From a bacterium CPR1 (GTDB lineage: Bacteria; Vulcanimicrobiota; Xenobia; Xenobiales; QWHO01), in assembly GCA_021404945.1 (NCBI GenBank), contig QWHO01000009.1, positions 1 through 56,660 of the forward strand: DNA of 56,660 bases. The letters run 5' to 3'. Below the pieces are notes generated by a model that did no database searches, was not told where the DNA came from, and worked only from the letters and a program-made list of their open reading frames with translations. A program made the position numbers and the translations under genes. Each line of letters starts with the position of its first letter. Within the stretch, counting starts at the first letter, position 1. Below, in pieces: positions 38,393-47,254 of this stretch.

Positions 38393-38423
38393 AGTATTGA
38401 GCAGGCGCGCCAGCGCTTCTTTT

Positions 38424-40217
38424 ATGACAGACCAGCCCCATCAGTCGAATACAGTTTTGCCCGCACTCTCCGCCTTCACTCGCGGACTTGCGCTGGCTAC
38501 TGCTCTGCTGATCTTCATCGGCGCCACGGTGACCACCACTGGCTCGGGGCTGGCGGTGCCGGACTGGCCGCTCTCTTTCGGCGGATTTTTCCCGGCCATG
38601 GTCGGAGGCGTGCTCTATGAGCACGGGCACCGGCTGGTTGCCAGCCTGGTGGGCTTCCTGACGCTGGTGCTGGCCTGTTGGACCAGCTTCGCCCGTACCC
38701 CCACCCTGGTACGCCGGCTGGCCTGGCTGGCCTTGCTGCTGGTCATCATCCAGGGTCTTCTGGGAGGCCTGACAGTGCTGCTGAAGCTCCCCACGGCCGT
38801 CTCGGTGGCCCACGGTTGCCTGGCCCAGTTCTTCCTGTGTACCGTGGTGGCCCTGGTCCTGGTCACCTCGCCCGGCTGGAATCGGCCCGGCCCCATCGAG
38901 CGGGCCGGGCGCTTGCGGACAGCGGCCTTTCTGGCCCTGGCCTCGGTGGTGGGCCAGTTGGTGCTGGGGGCGGTGATGCGTCATATGGGCGCCGGTCTCA
39001 AGTTTGTCGATTTCCCACTCACCGGCGGACGCATCATCCCTCTCATGACCACCCCCGCCGACGCCATCCATTTCGCTCACCGAGTCGGCGCGCTCGTGGT
39101 GTCGCTGGCCTGTGGCTACCTGGTCTACGAGATCCTGCGTTACCAGCAGGACGGTCGGCTGCGCCGGTTGGCCGTGGCCCTGGCGGGCCTGCTGAGCCTG
39201 CAAGTCGCGCTGGGCGTGGCCACCCTGTGGAGCTTTCGAGGCTTCCTGCCCACCTGTCTGCATGTCATGAACGGTGCCCTGGTGCTGGCCGCTGTTTTCT
39301 CCCTGCTGGTCTGGGCCCTGCGCCTGGCGAGCTTCGACGCCTCGCCCCACGTGGCCGACGAGCCCCGCGGCTCGACCCGCGACTGGATGGAGCTGACCAA
39401 GCCCCGGCTGGTCACCATGGCCGCCTTTACCGCCGGCGGCTCCTACTGGATGGCCACCAACGAGCCAAGCTGGGCCGTGTTGACTCACCTGCTGCTGGGC
39501 ACCTACGTGATGGGCGCCGGAGCGGCCACGCTGAACCACGTTCTTGAAGTGGACGTGGACGCTCGCATGCGCCGCACCCAGAACCGCCCGCTGCCCGCCG
39601 GACGGGTGGATCCGGTGGCCGCTGAGATTTTTGGAGGCATTCTGGCGGCCGGGGGTTGCCTTTACCTGGGCGTGGCCGTTCAACCACTCTCGGGCTTGCT
39701 GGCAGCTCTGGCGGTCATCACCTACGTGCTGGTTTACACACCCCTCAAGCGCGTCTCTTCGCTCTGCACCCTGGTGGGGGCGGTGCCCGGCGCCTTGCCG
39801 GTGCTGGTGGGCTGGGCGGCGGCCGAGGGCACAGTCACGCTGGGAGGCTGGCTGCTTTTCTTGATCCTGTTCCTCTGGCAGTTGCCCCATTTCATGGGCA
39901 TCGCCTGGCTGTGCCGTGAAGATTATGCCAGGGCGGGGCTGCCGATGATCACGGTTGTCGATCCGAAGGGAGCGCTCGCCAGCGCCCAGATCCTGGTCTA
40001 CACTCTGTTGCTGGTACCCGTCAGCATGGCACCCACGCTGGCCGGCATGGCCGGGTTGACCTACTTCTTGCTCGCTTTCCTGTTGGGAATGGGATTCTTG
40101 TTTTACGGCCTGCGCATGGCCCGCGAGCGCACGACCCGCAGAGCTCGCCAGCTGGTGCTGGCATCGGTCGCCTACCTCCCTCTGCTCTACATCATCTTGC
40201 TCTGGAATCGAACCTGA
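38424..40217 (+). CDS. Fused heme A synthase CtaA - protoheme IX farnesyltransferase CtaB
   Basis: The protein has 597 residues from ATG 38424. The first half (about 1-310) is CtaA/COX15-like: TTTGSGLAVPDWPLSFGG, EHGHRLVAS, VAHGCLAQ, IHFAHRVGAL and TCLHVMNGALV carry the paired His ligands, in eight membrane helices. The second half (about 325-597) is CtaB: DWMELTKPRLVTMAAF, then LNHVLEVDVDARMRRTQNRP (the N/DxxxD prenyl-diphosphate motif) and LPHFMGIAWLCREDY. Together they turn heme B into heme O and then heme A for the a-type oxidase downstream. The fusion ensures equal dosage. ATG 38424 has no clear ribosome site; a longer TTG start at 38367 is possible. Confidence 0.9.
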   Translation: MTDQPHQSNTVLPALSAFTRGLALATALLIFIGATVTTTGSGLAVPDWPLSFGGFFPAMVGGVLYEHGHRLVASLVGFLTLVLACWTSFARTPTLVRRLAWLALLLVIIQGLLGGLTVLLKLPTAVSVAHGCLAQFFLCTVVALVLVTSPGWNRPGPIERAGRLRTAAFLALASVVGQLVLGAVMRHMGAGLKFVDFPLTGGRIIPLMTTPADAIHFAHRVGALVVSLACGYLVYEILRYQQDGRLRRLAVALAGLLSLQVALGVATLWSFRGFLPTCLHVMNGALVLAAVFSLLVWALRLASFDASPHVADEPRGSTRDWMELTKPRLVTMAAFTAGGSYWMATNEPSWAVLTHLLLGTYVMGAGAATLNHVLEVDVDARMRRTQNRPLPAGRVDPVAAEIFGGILAAGGCLYLGVAVQPLSGLLAALAVITYVLVYTPLKRVSSLCTLVGAVPGALPVLVGWAAAEGTVTLGGWLLFLILFLWQLPHFMGIAWLCREDYARAGLPMITVVDPKGALASAQILVYTLLLVPVSMAPTLAGMAGLTYFLLAFLLGMGFLFYGLRMARERTTRRARQLVLASVAYLPLLYIILLWNRT

Positions 40218-40281
40218 GCAGGACTGATTCCAGGCGAGCACAAAAACCCGGATCGCGAAAATCCGACTCCTGAGGAAACCT

Positions 40282-41376
40282 ATGAAGAGAACCTTAACGC
40301 AGCGCATCGTGACAGCCGCCTGGATGGTGACGCTGGGATTGATGCTGTCGGGCTGCGGCCTGCGCGGCCCCCAGAGTATCGTCGATGCGGACGGTCCGGT
40401 GGCCGAGTATCAATACTACACCTTCATGGTTTCCTTCTACGTCAGCTTGCTCATCTTCGTGCTCGTTGGCAGCCTGATCGTTTACTGCGTGGTGCGCTAC
40501 CGGCATGTGGGCGAAGTCACTCCCGACACCCCGCTGCCCGACCAGGGGCACGGGAGCACCAAGCTCGAGGTGTGCCTGATCATCCTCTCGGTCTGCCTGG
40601 TTGTCGTCATTCTGGTGCCGGCTCTGAAAGGGCAGTTCTACCAGGGAACGCTCCAGGACCCGACCTCGGAGGTGCTGGAGATCAATGTGACGGGTTACCA
40701 GTGGTGGTGGAAGTTCGAGTATCCCGCCCTGGGAGTGGTGACCGCCAACGAGCTGGCCATCCCGACCGGTCAGGCGGTGAAGTTCAACCTGAAGACCAAC
40801 GACGTCATCCACTCGTTCTGGGTGCCCAGACTGGGGGGTAAGGTCGACCTGATGCCCAATCAGAGCAACTGGCTCTGGCTTCGGTCCACCAGGGATGGCA
40901 CCTATTACGGCCAGTGCGCCGAGTTCTGCGGCGAGTCGCACGCCTTCATGAAGTTCCGCGTTCACTCCCTGCCCGGCGATGAATTCAAGAGCTGGGTCGA
41001 GCACCAGAAGTCGGGTGCCCGCGAGGTGACCGACCCCCTGGCCCTGCGAGGCAAGGAGCTGTTCAAGGCCAAGCAGTGCGTCGGCTGCCACCAGATTCGC
41101 CCGGCGGCGGGCGGAAATCTCGGCCCCGATCTGACCCACCTGGCCAGCCGCACCACCATCGCCGCCGGCCAGCTCGAGAACACTCCTGAGAATCTGGCCG
41201 CCTGGCTCGACCACCCGGGGGAGATCAAGCCCGGCAATATGATGCAGGCTGCCTTCCTGCACTCATCGCCTCAGCCGTCCTGGCGTCGTCCCTGGCCCGG
41301 CTGGGACAACCTCAACATCGCGCTCAACCAGGGTGACATCGACGCTCTGGTGGCCTACCTGCGGAGCCTGGAGTAA
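40282..41376 (+). CDS. ctaC: Cytochrome c oxidase subunit II fused to cytochrome c (caa3 type)
   Basis: The protein has 364 residues, starting at ATG 40282 with GAGGAAACCT upstream. A lipoprotein signal ends in LSGCG, followed by two membrane helices and the periplasmic CuA domain (GYQWWWKFEYP; ligands in CAEFCGESHAFM). A C-terminal class I cytochrome c domain has the heme site C266-VGCH and a distal Met in PGNMMQ. This is the CtaC of caa3 oxidases, where electrons come from the fused cytochrome. It is separated by 3 nt from ctaD, whose ribosome site (GGAG) overlaps this gene's end. Confidence 0.95.
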   Translation: MKRTLTQRIVTAAWMVTLGLMLSGCGLRGPQSIVDADGPVAEYQYYTFMVSFYVSLLIFVLVGSLIVYCVVRYRHVGEVTPDTPLPDQGHGSTKLEVCLIILSVCLVVVILVPALKGQFYQGTLQDPTSEVLEINVTGYQWWWKFEYPALGVVTANELAIPTGQAVKFNLKTNDVIHSFWVPRLGGKVDLMPNQSNWLWLRSTRDGTYYGQCAEFCGESHAFMKFRVHSLPGDEFKSWVEHQKSGAREVTDPLALRGKELFKAKQCVGCHQIRPAAGGNLGPDLTHLASRTTIAAGQLENTPENLAAWLDHPGEIKPGNMMQAAFLHSSPQPSWRRPWPGWDNLNIALNQGDIDALVAYLRSLE

Positions 41377-41379
41377 CTC

Positions 41380-43296
41380 ATGTCGAGCACCCCAAAGATG
41401 ATCATCGAGCCGGTCCCCGAGAAGGGAATGTATGAAAGATTTCTGCGCCGCCCCACCGAGCAGAGCGGTCTCCTGAGCTGGATCACCACCATCGATCATA
41501 AGCGGATCGGTGTGCTTTATGCGGTCACGGCCCTGTTCTGGTTCATCTTCGGAGGCATCGAAGCCCTGGCCATCCGAACCCAGCTGGCCTACCCGGATCA
41601 AAGGCTCTACTCAGCCGAGCTCTACAATCAGCTCTTCACCATGCATGGCACCACGATGATCTTTCTGTTCGTGATGCCGATGTCGGTCGCGTTCTTTAAC
41701 TACATCGTGCCTCTTCAGATCGGGGCCCGCGACGTCGCCTTTCCCCGCCTGAACGCTTTCAGTTACTGGGTTTTCCTGTTCGGCTCCATCTTGATCAACC
41801 TGGGCTGGTTCATCGGCCAGACGCCCAATGGCGGTTGGTTCGGCTACGCTCCCAACACCCTGAATGCTTACAATCCTGGCCTGGGAATCGACTTCTGGGT
41901 GGTGGGCCTGTCGGTGCTGGGCATCAGCTCGGTGGCCGGCGCCCTGAACTTCGCCGCCACCATCATCAACATGCGGGCCCCGGGAATGTCGATGTGGCGC
42001 CTGCCCGTCTTCTCCTGGATGACCCTGGTGACCAGCTTCCTCCTCTTCATGGCCTTCCCGGCCATCACCATCGCGCTGGTCGAGTTGCTCTTCGACCGCT
42101 ATGCTGGCACGAACTTCTTCGCGGTGGCCAAGGGCGGTCTCCCCATCGTCTGGCAGCATCTGTTCTGGATTTTCGGTCATCCCGAGGTCTACATCCTGAT
42201 CCTGCCGCCGATGGGGATCATCAGCGAGATCTTGCCGGTGTTCTCCCGCCGGCCTCTGTTCGGATATCCGCTTGTGGTGGCCTCGGGAATGGCCATCGGC
42301 TTCATGGGTTTCACGGTCTGGGCTCACCATATGTTCACCACCGGCATGGGCAATATCGCCAATGCCGCTTTTGCGGTCACCACCATGGCCATCGCCGTGC
42401 CCACCGGCGTGAAGATTTTCAACTGGGTGCTGACGCTGTGGGGTGGGCAGATCCGCCTCAAAGTCCCGATGCTGTTTGCGATCGGTTTCATCACGATGTT
42501 CATGATCGGCGGGTTCTCGGGCCTGATGCACGCCAACCCGGCCCACGACTCGCAACAGCAAGATACCTACTTCATCGTGGCCCACTTTCACTACGTGCTG
42601 ATCGGCGGGGCCATTATGGGGCTGCTCGGCGGAATCTATTACTGGTTCCCCAAGATCACCGGGAAGATGATGAGCGAGCTGCTCGGCAAGCTCTCCTTCT
42701 GGGGCCTGTTCGTGGGCTTCAACCTCACCTTCTTTCCGATGCACTGGCTGGGTCTCAATGGCATGCCCCGGCGCATCTACAGCTACGCTGACGGGATGGG
42801 ATGGAACGAGCTCAATCTGGTGTGCACCATCGGGGCCTTCCTGATGGCAGCTTCTATCGGGCTGGTCTACTTCGACATGGTCAAGTCGCTGATCTACGGC
42901 GATCAGGCCTCTGACGACCCCTGGGATGCCCGCACGCTCGAGTGGAGCCTCCCTTCGCCGCCTCCGGTCTACAACTTCAAGGACATCCCCCACGTAAAAG
43001 ACCTGGATGACTGGTGGGTCACCAAGCATCCCGAGCTGCTGCACCAGGAGGAGCCGCTGTTAGGCGACGAGGCTCATGGTGAGCACCACGGCCACGACGA
43101 GCACGGCATTCACATGCCGGGCGGCTCTTATTTCCCCATGTTTGCGGCCGCAGGGTTCGCATTCGCCGCAACCGCGATGATTTTCCAGCCGATGCCCTGG
43201 GCGATCGTCGGGTTGGTCGGTGCGGTGGTCTCCATTTTCTGCTGGTCACTCGAGCCGATCGGCGGCTACCACATCCACTTTGAGGACGAACACTGA
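41380..43296 (+). CDS. ctaD: Cytochrome c oxidase subunit I
   Basis: The protein has 638 residues. The heme a ligands and CuB histidines are in TMHGTTMIFLF, FGHPEVYILILPP (including the D/K-channel glutamate and the tyrosine-histidine pair), VWAHHMFTTG and AHFHYVLIGG. This is an A-family heme-copper oxidase catalytic subunit that reduces oxygen and pumps protons. After the twelve core helices the C-terminus has a His-rich loop (GEHHGHDEHGIH) and two further helices, which I read as an extra tail. It overlaps ctaE by 1 nt (TGATGA). Confidence 0.95.
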   Translation: MSSTPKMIIEPVPEKGMYERFLRRPTEQSGLLSWITTIDHKRIGVLYAVTALFWFIFGGIEALAIRTQLAYPDQRLYSAELYNQLFTMHGTTMIFLFVMPMSVAFFNYIVPLQIGARDVAFPRLNAFSYWVFLFGSILINLGWFIGQTPNGGWFGYAPNTLNAYNPGLGIDFWVVGLSVLGISSVAGALNFAATIINMRAPGMSMWRLPVFSWMTLVTSFLLFMAFPAITIALVELLFDRYAGTNFFAVAKGGLPIVWQHLFWIFGHPEVYILILPPMGIISEILPVFSRRPLFGYPLVVASGMAIGFMGFTVWAHHMFTTGMGNIANAAFAVTTMAIAVPTGVKIFNWVLTLWGGQIRLKVPMLFAIGFITMFMIGGFSGLMHANPAHDSQQQDTYFIVAHFHYVLIGGAIMGLLGGIYYWFPKITGKMMSELLGKLSFWGLFVGFNLTFFPMHWLGLNGMPRRIYSYADGMGWNELNLVCTIGAFLMAASIGLVYFDMVKSLIYGDQASDDPWDARTLEWSLPSPPPVYNFKDIPHVKDLDDWWVTKHPELLHQEEPLLGDEAHGEHHGHDEHGIHMPGGSYFPMFAAAGFAFAATAMIFQPMPWAIVGLVGAVVSIFCWSLEPIGGYHIHFEDEH

Positions 43297-43934
43297 TGAG
43301 CCAGGTGGTCTTGGACAATCCCCACGAAATGGGCTGCACCGGCCTTCCTCACCGGAAGGTGTTGATGTGGGCCTTCCTGGCCTCCGACTGTATGTTTTTC
43401 GGATGCCTGATCTCGACCTACTTTATCTATCGCGGTCGCAGTCCGGCGGGAACGCCCCAGCCGGAGGACATCTTTGACATCCCACTGACTTCGACCAGCT
43501 CCTTCGTGCTGCTGGCCTCGAGCTACCTGATGGTGCTGGCTCTGGCGGCCATCCAGCGGGGCGACCTCAAGAAGTTCCAGCTATGGACGGCAGGAACAGC
43601 CTTCTTCGGGAGTATCTTCCTGGGCTTCCAGATTTACGAGTTCTCGCACTTCTACAAGCACGGCGGGTTGGGCCTGACGACCAATCTGTTCGGCTCGACC
43701 TTCTACGTCCTGACCGGCACCCACGGTTGCCACGTGGCCATCGGAGTGCTCTGGCTGATGAGTCTGTGCATCCTCAGCTTCAAAGGCGGCATGTCCAAGA
43801 AACGTCAGCTCGACGTCGAGATCGCCGGCCTCTACTGGCACTTCGTGGACATCGTCTGGATTGTGATCTTCGGCGGCGTCTATCTGCTCGAGTACATTAT
43901 CACCCCTGGTGGCAACCCCACCGTGATCCACTGA
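43296..43934 (+). CDS. ctaE: Cytochrome c oxidase subunit III
   Basis: The protein has 212 residues, starting at ATG 43296. Five hydrophobic helices with the typical HRKVLMWAFLASDCMFFG, GSTFYVLTGTHGCHVAIG and YWHFVDIVWIVIFGGVYLLEY segments identify subunit III, which stabilises the catalytic subunit and its proton uptake. It is the short form used by caa3/ba3-like bacterial oxidases. It sits between ctaD and ctaF in the operon. Confidence 0.95.
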   Translation: MSQVVLDNPHEMGCTGLPHRKVLMWAFLASDCMFFGCLISTYFIYRGRSPAGTPQPEDIFDIPLTSTSSFVLLASSYLMVLALAAIQRGDLKKFQLWTAGTAFFGSIFLGFQIYEFSHFYKHGGLGLTTNLFGSTFYVLTGTHGCHVAIGVLWLMSLCILSFKGGMSKKRQLDVEIAGLYWHFVDIVWIVIFGGVYLLEYIITPGGNPTVIH

Positions 43935-43949
43935 GGAAGGCAGACTGAC

Positions 43950-44687
43950 ATGGCTGGAAAGAAAGAAAGAGCTCACGCCTCCCTCAAGCTGTATGCCAAG
44001 ATTATCATCTCGCTCACCCTGATCACGGTGGCCGAGATCGTCGTGCCCTATCTGATCGCCCACAACCAGAACAGCTCGCTGGGCGTGGCCATGCTGCTCA
44101 TCCTGGCGGTGGCCAAGTATGTGCTGGTGGTGGCCTTTTTCATGCACCTCTACTACGACCAGCCGCTTTTCACATTCATGTTCGTCACGGGCATGGTGCT
44201 GGCCGGCGGCACTCTGGCGGCCCTGGTGGCGGTCGCGCCCCCTCACACCCCGGCGGGCCAGAAACAGGACCAGGCCGCCACGGGCGGCCCGGCGCAGTCT
44301 CAAGACTATACCGGGCCGAAGCTGAGCGCTGAGGGCGAGAAGGGCCTCGAGCTCTTTGAGACCAAATGCGCGGTCTGCCACGAGCTGGCCACGGTGAAGT
44401 CGGCGACAGGCGTCGTTGGCCCCACGCTGAACGGCATCTGGGAGACGGGCGCCAGGCGCGTGCCCGGCCAGAATGCCGAGCAGTACATCGACCTGTCCAT
44501 CAAAGACCCGGCCGCCTACATCGTGGAAGGCTATCCCAACTCCATGACCAACTACGGTTTCCCTGACGCCGATCGCAAGGCGCTGGTCACCTTCCTGATG
44601 GCCCAGAAGGACGCCGGAAAGGCGGCTCCTTCGCCGAGTGGCAATCCTGAGGCCGGTGGCTCCCCCGCCGCCAGCCCCGGGCGCTGA
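43950..44687 (+). CDS. ctaF: Subunit IV (CtaF) fused to a cytochrome c domain
   Basis: The protein has 245 residues, starting at ATG 43950. Residues 1-95 are the three-helix CtaF/COX4 small subunit (LTLITVAEIVVPYLIA, AKYVLVVAFFMHLYYDQP). A linker follows, then a cytochrome c domain with C140-AVCH and a distal Met in YPNSMTNYG, and a Pro/Ser/Gly-rich tail. Normal CtaF proteins are about 100 residues and have no heme; this fusion gives the complex a second covalently tethered cytochrome c beside that of CtaC. The next gene starts inside this gene's tail. Confidence 0.9.
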   Translation: MAGKKERAHASLKLYAKIIISLTLITVAEIVVPYLIAHNQNSSLGVAMLLILAVAKYVLVVAFFMHLYYDQPLFTFMFVTGMVLAGGTLAALVAVAPPHTPAGQKQDQAATGGPAQSQDYTGPKLSAEGEKGLELFETKCAVCHELATVKSATGVVGPTLNGIWETGARRVPGQNAEQYIDLSIKDPAAYIVEGYPNSMTNYGFPDADRKALVTFLMAQKDAGKAAPSPSGNPEAGGSPAASPGR

Positions 44688-45072
44688 CCGGCGCCGGGCC
44701 GCCTGGCTCTTGCTTGGGCTGGCGGCAGCGCTGGCGCTGCCGATGGTGGTTTTTCGCCTGCTCTCGGCTCTCCGTTTCGAGTCTGGCCCGGTCGACCCGC
44801 CGGGGCTGACCGTGTTCCGCGCCCAGCAGTGCGACCATTGCCACGCCCTGGACGGAATTTCTCAGGCCACTCTCGGGTTGAGCCTGGACGGCATCGGCCA
44901 GCGTGCCTCCACCCGACTGCCCGGCGTGGCCGGGCCCGACTACCTGCGTCGCAAGATTCTGCGTCCCGACACCTGGCGGGCGCCCGACTCGCTCAAAGCC
45001 ATGCCGGCCTATGAGGGCAAGCTCTCCGGGGCCGAGCTGGATGAGCTGGTGAGCTGGCTGATGACCCGATGA
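44638..45072 (+). CDS. Membrane-anchored cytochrome c
   Basis: The protein has 144 residues from GTG 44638, overlapping ctaF by 50 nt. One membrane helix (WLLLGLAAALALPMVVFRLL) near the N-terminus precedes a small class I cytochrome c domain with C65-DHCH and a late MPAYEGKLSG (distal Met). The heme domain would face the periplasm. It probably shuttles electrons to or within the caa3 complex. It overlaps ctaG by ATGA. Confidence 0.85.
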   Translation: MAILRPVAPPPPAPGADRRRAAWLLLGLAAALALPMVVFRLLSALRFESGPVDPPGLTVFRAQQCDHCHALDGISQATLGLSLDGIGQRASTRLPGVAGPDYLRRKILRPDTWRAPDSLKAMPAYEGKLSGAELDELVSWLMTR

Positions 45073-45866
45073 GCCTGAGCGAGCTTCTGAGCGATTGGAC
45101 CCCCAGCCCCGAGGTGGGTCAGGGCCTGGCCCTCCTGGCTCTGCTCTACTTCCTGGCAGTTGGACCGCTGCGCAACCAGGTGGCGCCCGCAGAGCCTTTC
45201 CCCTCCCGCCAGGCGGGCTGGTTCCTGGCCAGCCTGGCGGTGCTTTACCTGGCTGTCGGCAGTCCGCTGGACGCCATCGCTGAGCGCTACCTGTTCAGTC
45301 TGCACATGGTGCAGCACAACCTTTTGATGTGGACCTTCCCGCCCCTCTTCCTGCGGGGCCTCCCCTCCTGGCTGCTGCGCCCCTTCCTCGAGTTCGCTCC
45401 TGTCCGCTGGGCCGTGCGCACCTTCACCCGTCCGGTGGTGGCGCTGGCCCTGTTCACGCTGGTCTTCACCGTTTGGCACATCCCAGCCCTTTACGAGCTG
45501 ACTCTGCGCGACCGCTCGGTGCACTTTCTCGAGCACGCCCTGATTCTGGGCACCTCGCTGCTCTTCTGGTGGCCCATCCTGAGCCCGCTGCCTGAGATCC
45601 CCCGCATTCACTACGGCCAGCAGATGCTCTATGCGGTGGCCTCGATGATCGCCCAGACCCCCGTTTTCTTCTACCTCACCTTCGTCGGCTCGGTGCATTA
45701 CCCGACCTACGCCAGGGCCATTCGCATCGTCAGATTGACCCCCCTGGAAGACCAGCAACTGGGCGGGATCCTCATGAAGGTGGTGGGAGGGCTGGTGGCC
45801 TTCGCCATTTTCGCCCAGGCCTTCTGGGCCTGGTATCGCAAGGAGGCTGGCTCTCGCTGGAAGTGA
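45069..45866 (+). CDS. ctaG: Caa3-type oxidase assembly factor CtaG
   Basis: The protein has 265 residues with about seven membrane helices. The family pattern HMVQHNLLMWTFPPLFL and the later LLFWWPILSPLPE and MIAQTPVFFYLTF identify the caa3_CtaG family, needed in Bacillus for CuA/caa3 assembly. The histidines in HMVQHN may bind copper. It is coupled to the cytochrome gene before it and is followed after 49 nt by sco. Confidence 0.9.
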   Translation: MSLSELLSDWTPSPEVGQGLALLALLYFLAVGPLRNQVAPAEPFPSRQAGWFLASLAVLYLAVGSPLDAIAERYLFSLHMVQHNLLMWTFPPLFLRGLPSWLLRPFLEFAPVRWAVRTFTRPVVALALFTLVFTVWHIPALYELTLRDRSVHFLEHALILGTSLLFWWPILSPLPEIPRIHYGQQMLYAVASMIAQTPVFFYLTFVGSVHYPTYARAIRIVRLTPLEDQQLGGILMKVVGGLVAFAIFAQAFWAWYRKEAGSRWK

Positions 45867-45915
45867 GCCGAGTTGCCAGAGAAAAACCTGTGCAGGAGCA
45901 GGAATCCCACCCATC

Positions 45916-46497
45916 GTGCATCAATTTGCCTCGATGCTGAAGCGTTTTCTTCTTCTGACGTTCCTTCTGACCGTGGCTTATGCCCAGAGCCCCCTCGGGG
46001 TGGGCCAGACGGTGCCCGATTTCACCCTGACCAACCAGGATGGCAAACCCACCAGCCTCAAGAGCTTTCGAGGGAAGGCCGTGCTGCTCACCTTCCTTTA
46101 TACCACCTGCCCTTACCCCGACAAATGTCCGACGCTCGCCAACAAGCTCAGCCAGCTGGGCGTGCTGGCCGAGGGCCTGGGCAAGGCCAGGGGTCGCTTC
46201 GCGATTCTGGCCGTCTCCATCGACCCCAAGAAGGATACCCCTCAGGTGCTCAAGTCCTATGCCGCGCGCATGAAGGGCGACCCATCCACCTACACCTTCC
46301 TGACCGGGAAGCCCACCGATATCAATAAGGTGGCCAGCTGCTTCGGAGTCCTCTACTGGGACGACAGCAAGGGCGTGATCGATCACAACCTGCGCACCGC
46401 CCTGATCGATCCCAATGGCAAGGTGTATTCCGTCTTGCCCGGGGCTGACTGGAAGGTGGACGAGGTGGGCGCCAAAGTCAAGGAGATGCTCAAGTAG
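45916..46497 (+). CDS. Sco/SenC-family copper chaperone
   Basis: The protein has 193 residues from GTG 45916; ATG 45934 is the better start for the signal peptide, MLKRFLLLTFLLTVAYA, cleaved before QS. The thioredoxin-like fold carries the metal cysteines as TTCPYPDKCP, a Cx5C spacing rather than the classic Cx3C, plus a later His in DHNLRTAL. Sco proteins deliver copper to or reduce the CuA site of subunit II. Its location at the end of the oxidase operon fits that job. Confidence 0.9.
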   Translation: MHQFASMLKRFLLLTFLLTVAYAQSPLGVGQTVPDFTLTNQDGKPTSLKSFRGKAVLLTFLYTTCPYPDKCPTLANKLSQLGVLAEGLGKARGRFAILAVSIDPKKDTPQVLKSYAARMKGDPSTYTFLTGKPTDINKVASCFGVLYWDDSKGVIDHNLRTALIDPNGKVYSVLPGADWKVDEVGAKVKEMLK

Positions 46498-46565
46498 CCT
46501 GGCGCCCCTGAATTTCTTTACAAACCCTGGAACTTTCACAAGCTTTGGCGGTCAGAATGGCCACA

Positions 46566-46580
46566 GTGAAAATCTTTCAG
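46566..46580. promoter_or_regulatory. Palindromic element before the mini-ORFs
   Basis: GTGAAAATCTTTCAG matches the element upstream of ctaA-ctaB (38379) almost completely, and stands just before the SD of the first mini-ORF. A TTTCAC a little further upstream (about 46533) gives a second half-site. It may be an operator or part of an RNA hairpin. Confidence 0.35.
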
Positions 46581-46589
46581 GAGGTTTGC

Positions 46590-46670
46590 ATGCTTTACTA
46601 CCGCAAAGCCCGCGTTCTGGCCCGCCGCCTCAGGAGAGCGCTGCTCGAGATGCTGGGGTGCGATCGGTGA
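46590..46670 (+). CDS. 26-residue basic mini-protein
   Basis: The ORF starts at ATG 46590 with a perfect ribosome site AGGAGG at 46579-46584. It encodes a basic amphipathic helix (MLYYRKARVLARRLRRALL) ending in a short tail with one cysteine. Its stop overlaps the next start (GTGA), so it is translationally coupled to the 54-residue ORF. The SD strength and coupling argue it is translated; it may act as a leader or as a membrane-associated peptide. Confidence 0.6.
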   Translation: MLYYRKARVLARRLRRALLEMLGCDR

Positions 46671-46831
46671 GCCCGTTCGATACCTACCACTTGCTGGACA
46701 GAGCGGGGTCGCAGGTGGGCTACTTCCTGCGCCTCATCCTGTCCTACCCCGGGGCCCGTCTCCTGGTCGTCTTGAGTCTGGCCCTCCTTTTCAGGAGCCT
46801 GTCTGTGCGCGCCGGAGTGCCCAGGTCCTGA
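46667..46831 (+). CDS. 54-residue single-pass membrane protein
   Basis: It starts at GTG 46667, coupled to the mini-ORF before it. A polar head (SPFDTYHLLDRAGS) precedes a long hydrophobic helix (LLVVLSLALLFRSL) with basic flanks. No family is recognised. Being directly behind the oxidase operon, it may be an accessory subunit or assembly peptide, but that is conjecture. Confidence 0.5.
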   Translation: MSPFDTYHLLDRAGSQVGYFLRLILSYPGARLLVVLSLALLFRSLSVRAGVPRS

Positions 46832-47254
46832 TCATGGGCCCCAGCTCATCCGATAGAGCATCCAGTAGATGACCACGCCGGTCACCGAGACATACATCCA
46901 CACCGGCCAGACCCATCGGGTCAGCCGGCGGTGCTGCTCGAGCTTGCCCTGCAGGGCCCGGCGCAGGGCCAGGATGGCGCCAAAAGGGAGCAAGGCCGCC
47001 AGCACCGAGTGACTGGCCAGCACGGCCAGGTAGAAGGCGCGTACCGTGCCCGTGCCCGGGAAGCGTTTGCTGCCCGCCTGGGCGTGGTAGACCAGGTAGC
47101 ACACCAGGAAGAGCACCGAGCAGCTGAATGCGGCCAGCATCAGCTTGCGGTGCAACTCTCGCTTGCCCGAGCGGATGGCCACAAAGCCCGCCAGCAAGAG
47201 CAGCGCGGCCAGAGCGTTGAGAGAGGCGTTGACGGTGGGCAGCGAGCTGATCAC
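46832..47254 (-). CDS. DUF420 membrane protein (CtaM-like)
   Basis: The protein has 140 residues from GTG 47254. Four hydrophobic helices, with conserved His in ELHRKLMLAAF, CYLVYHAQAG, VLASHSVLAAL and LEQHRRLTRWVWPVW, match DUF420. The Staphylococcus member CtaM is needed to mature aa3-type oxidases, so a role in the caa3 complex encoded on the other strand is likely. It overlaps the DUF2071 gene by GTGA. Confidence 0.85.
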   Translation of the reverse strand: MISSLPTVNASLNALAALLLLAGFVAIRSGKRELHRKLMLAAFSCSVLFLVCYLVYHAQAGSKRFPGTGTVRAFYLAVLASHSVLAALLPFGAILALRRALQGKLEQHRRLTRWVWPVWMYVSVTGVVIYWMLYRMSWGP

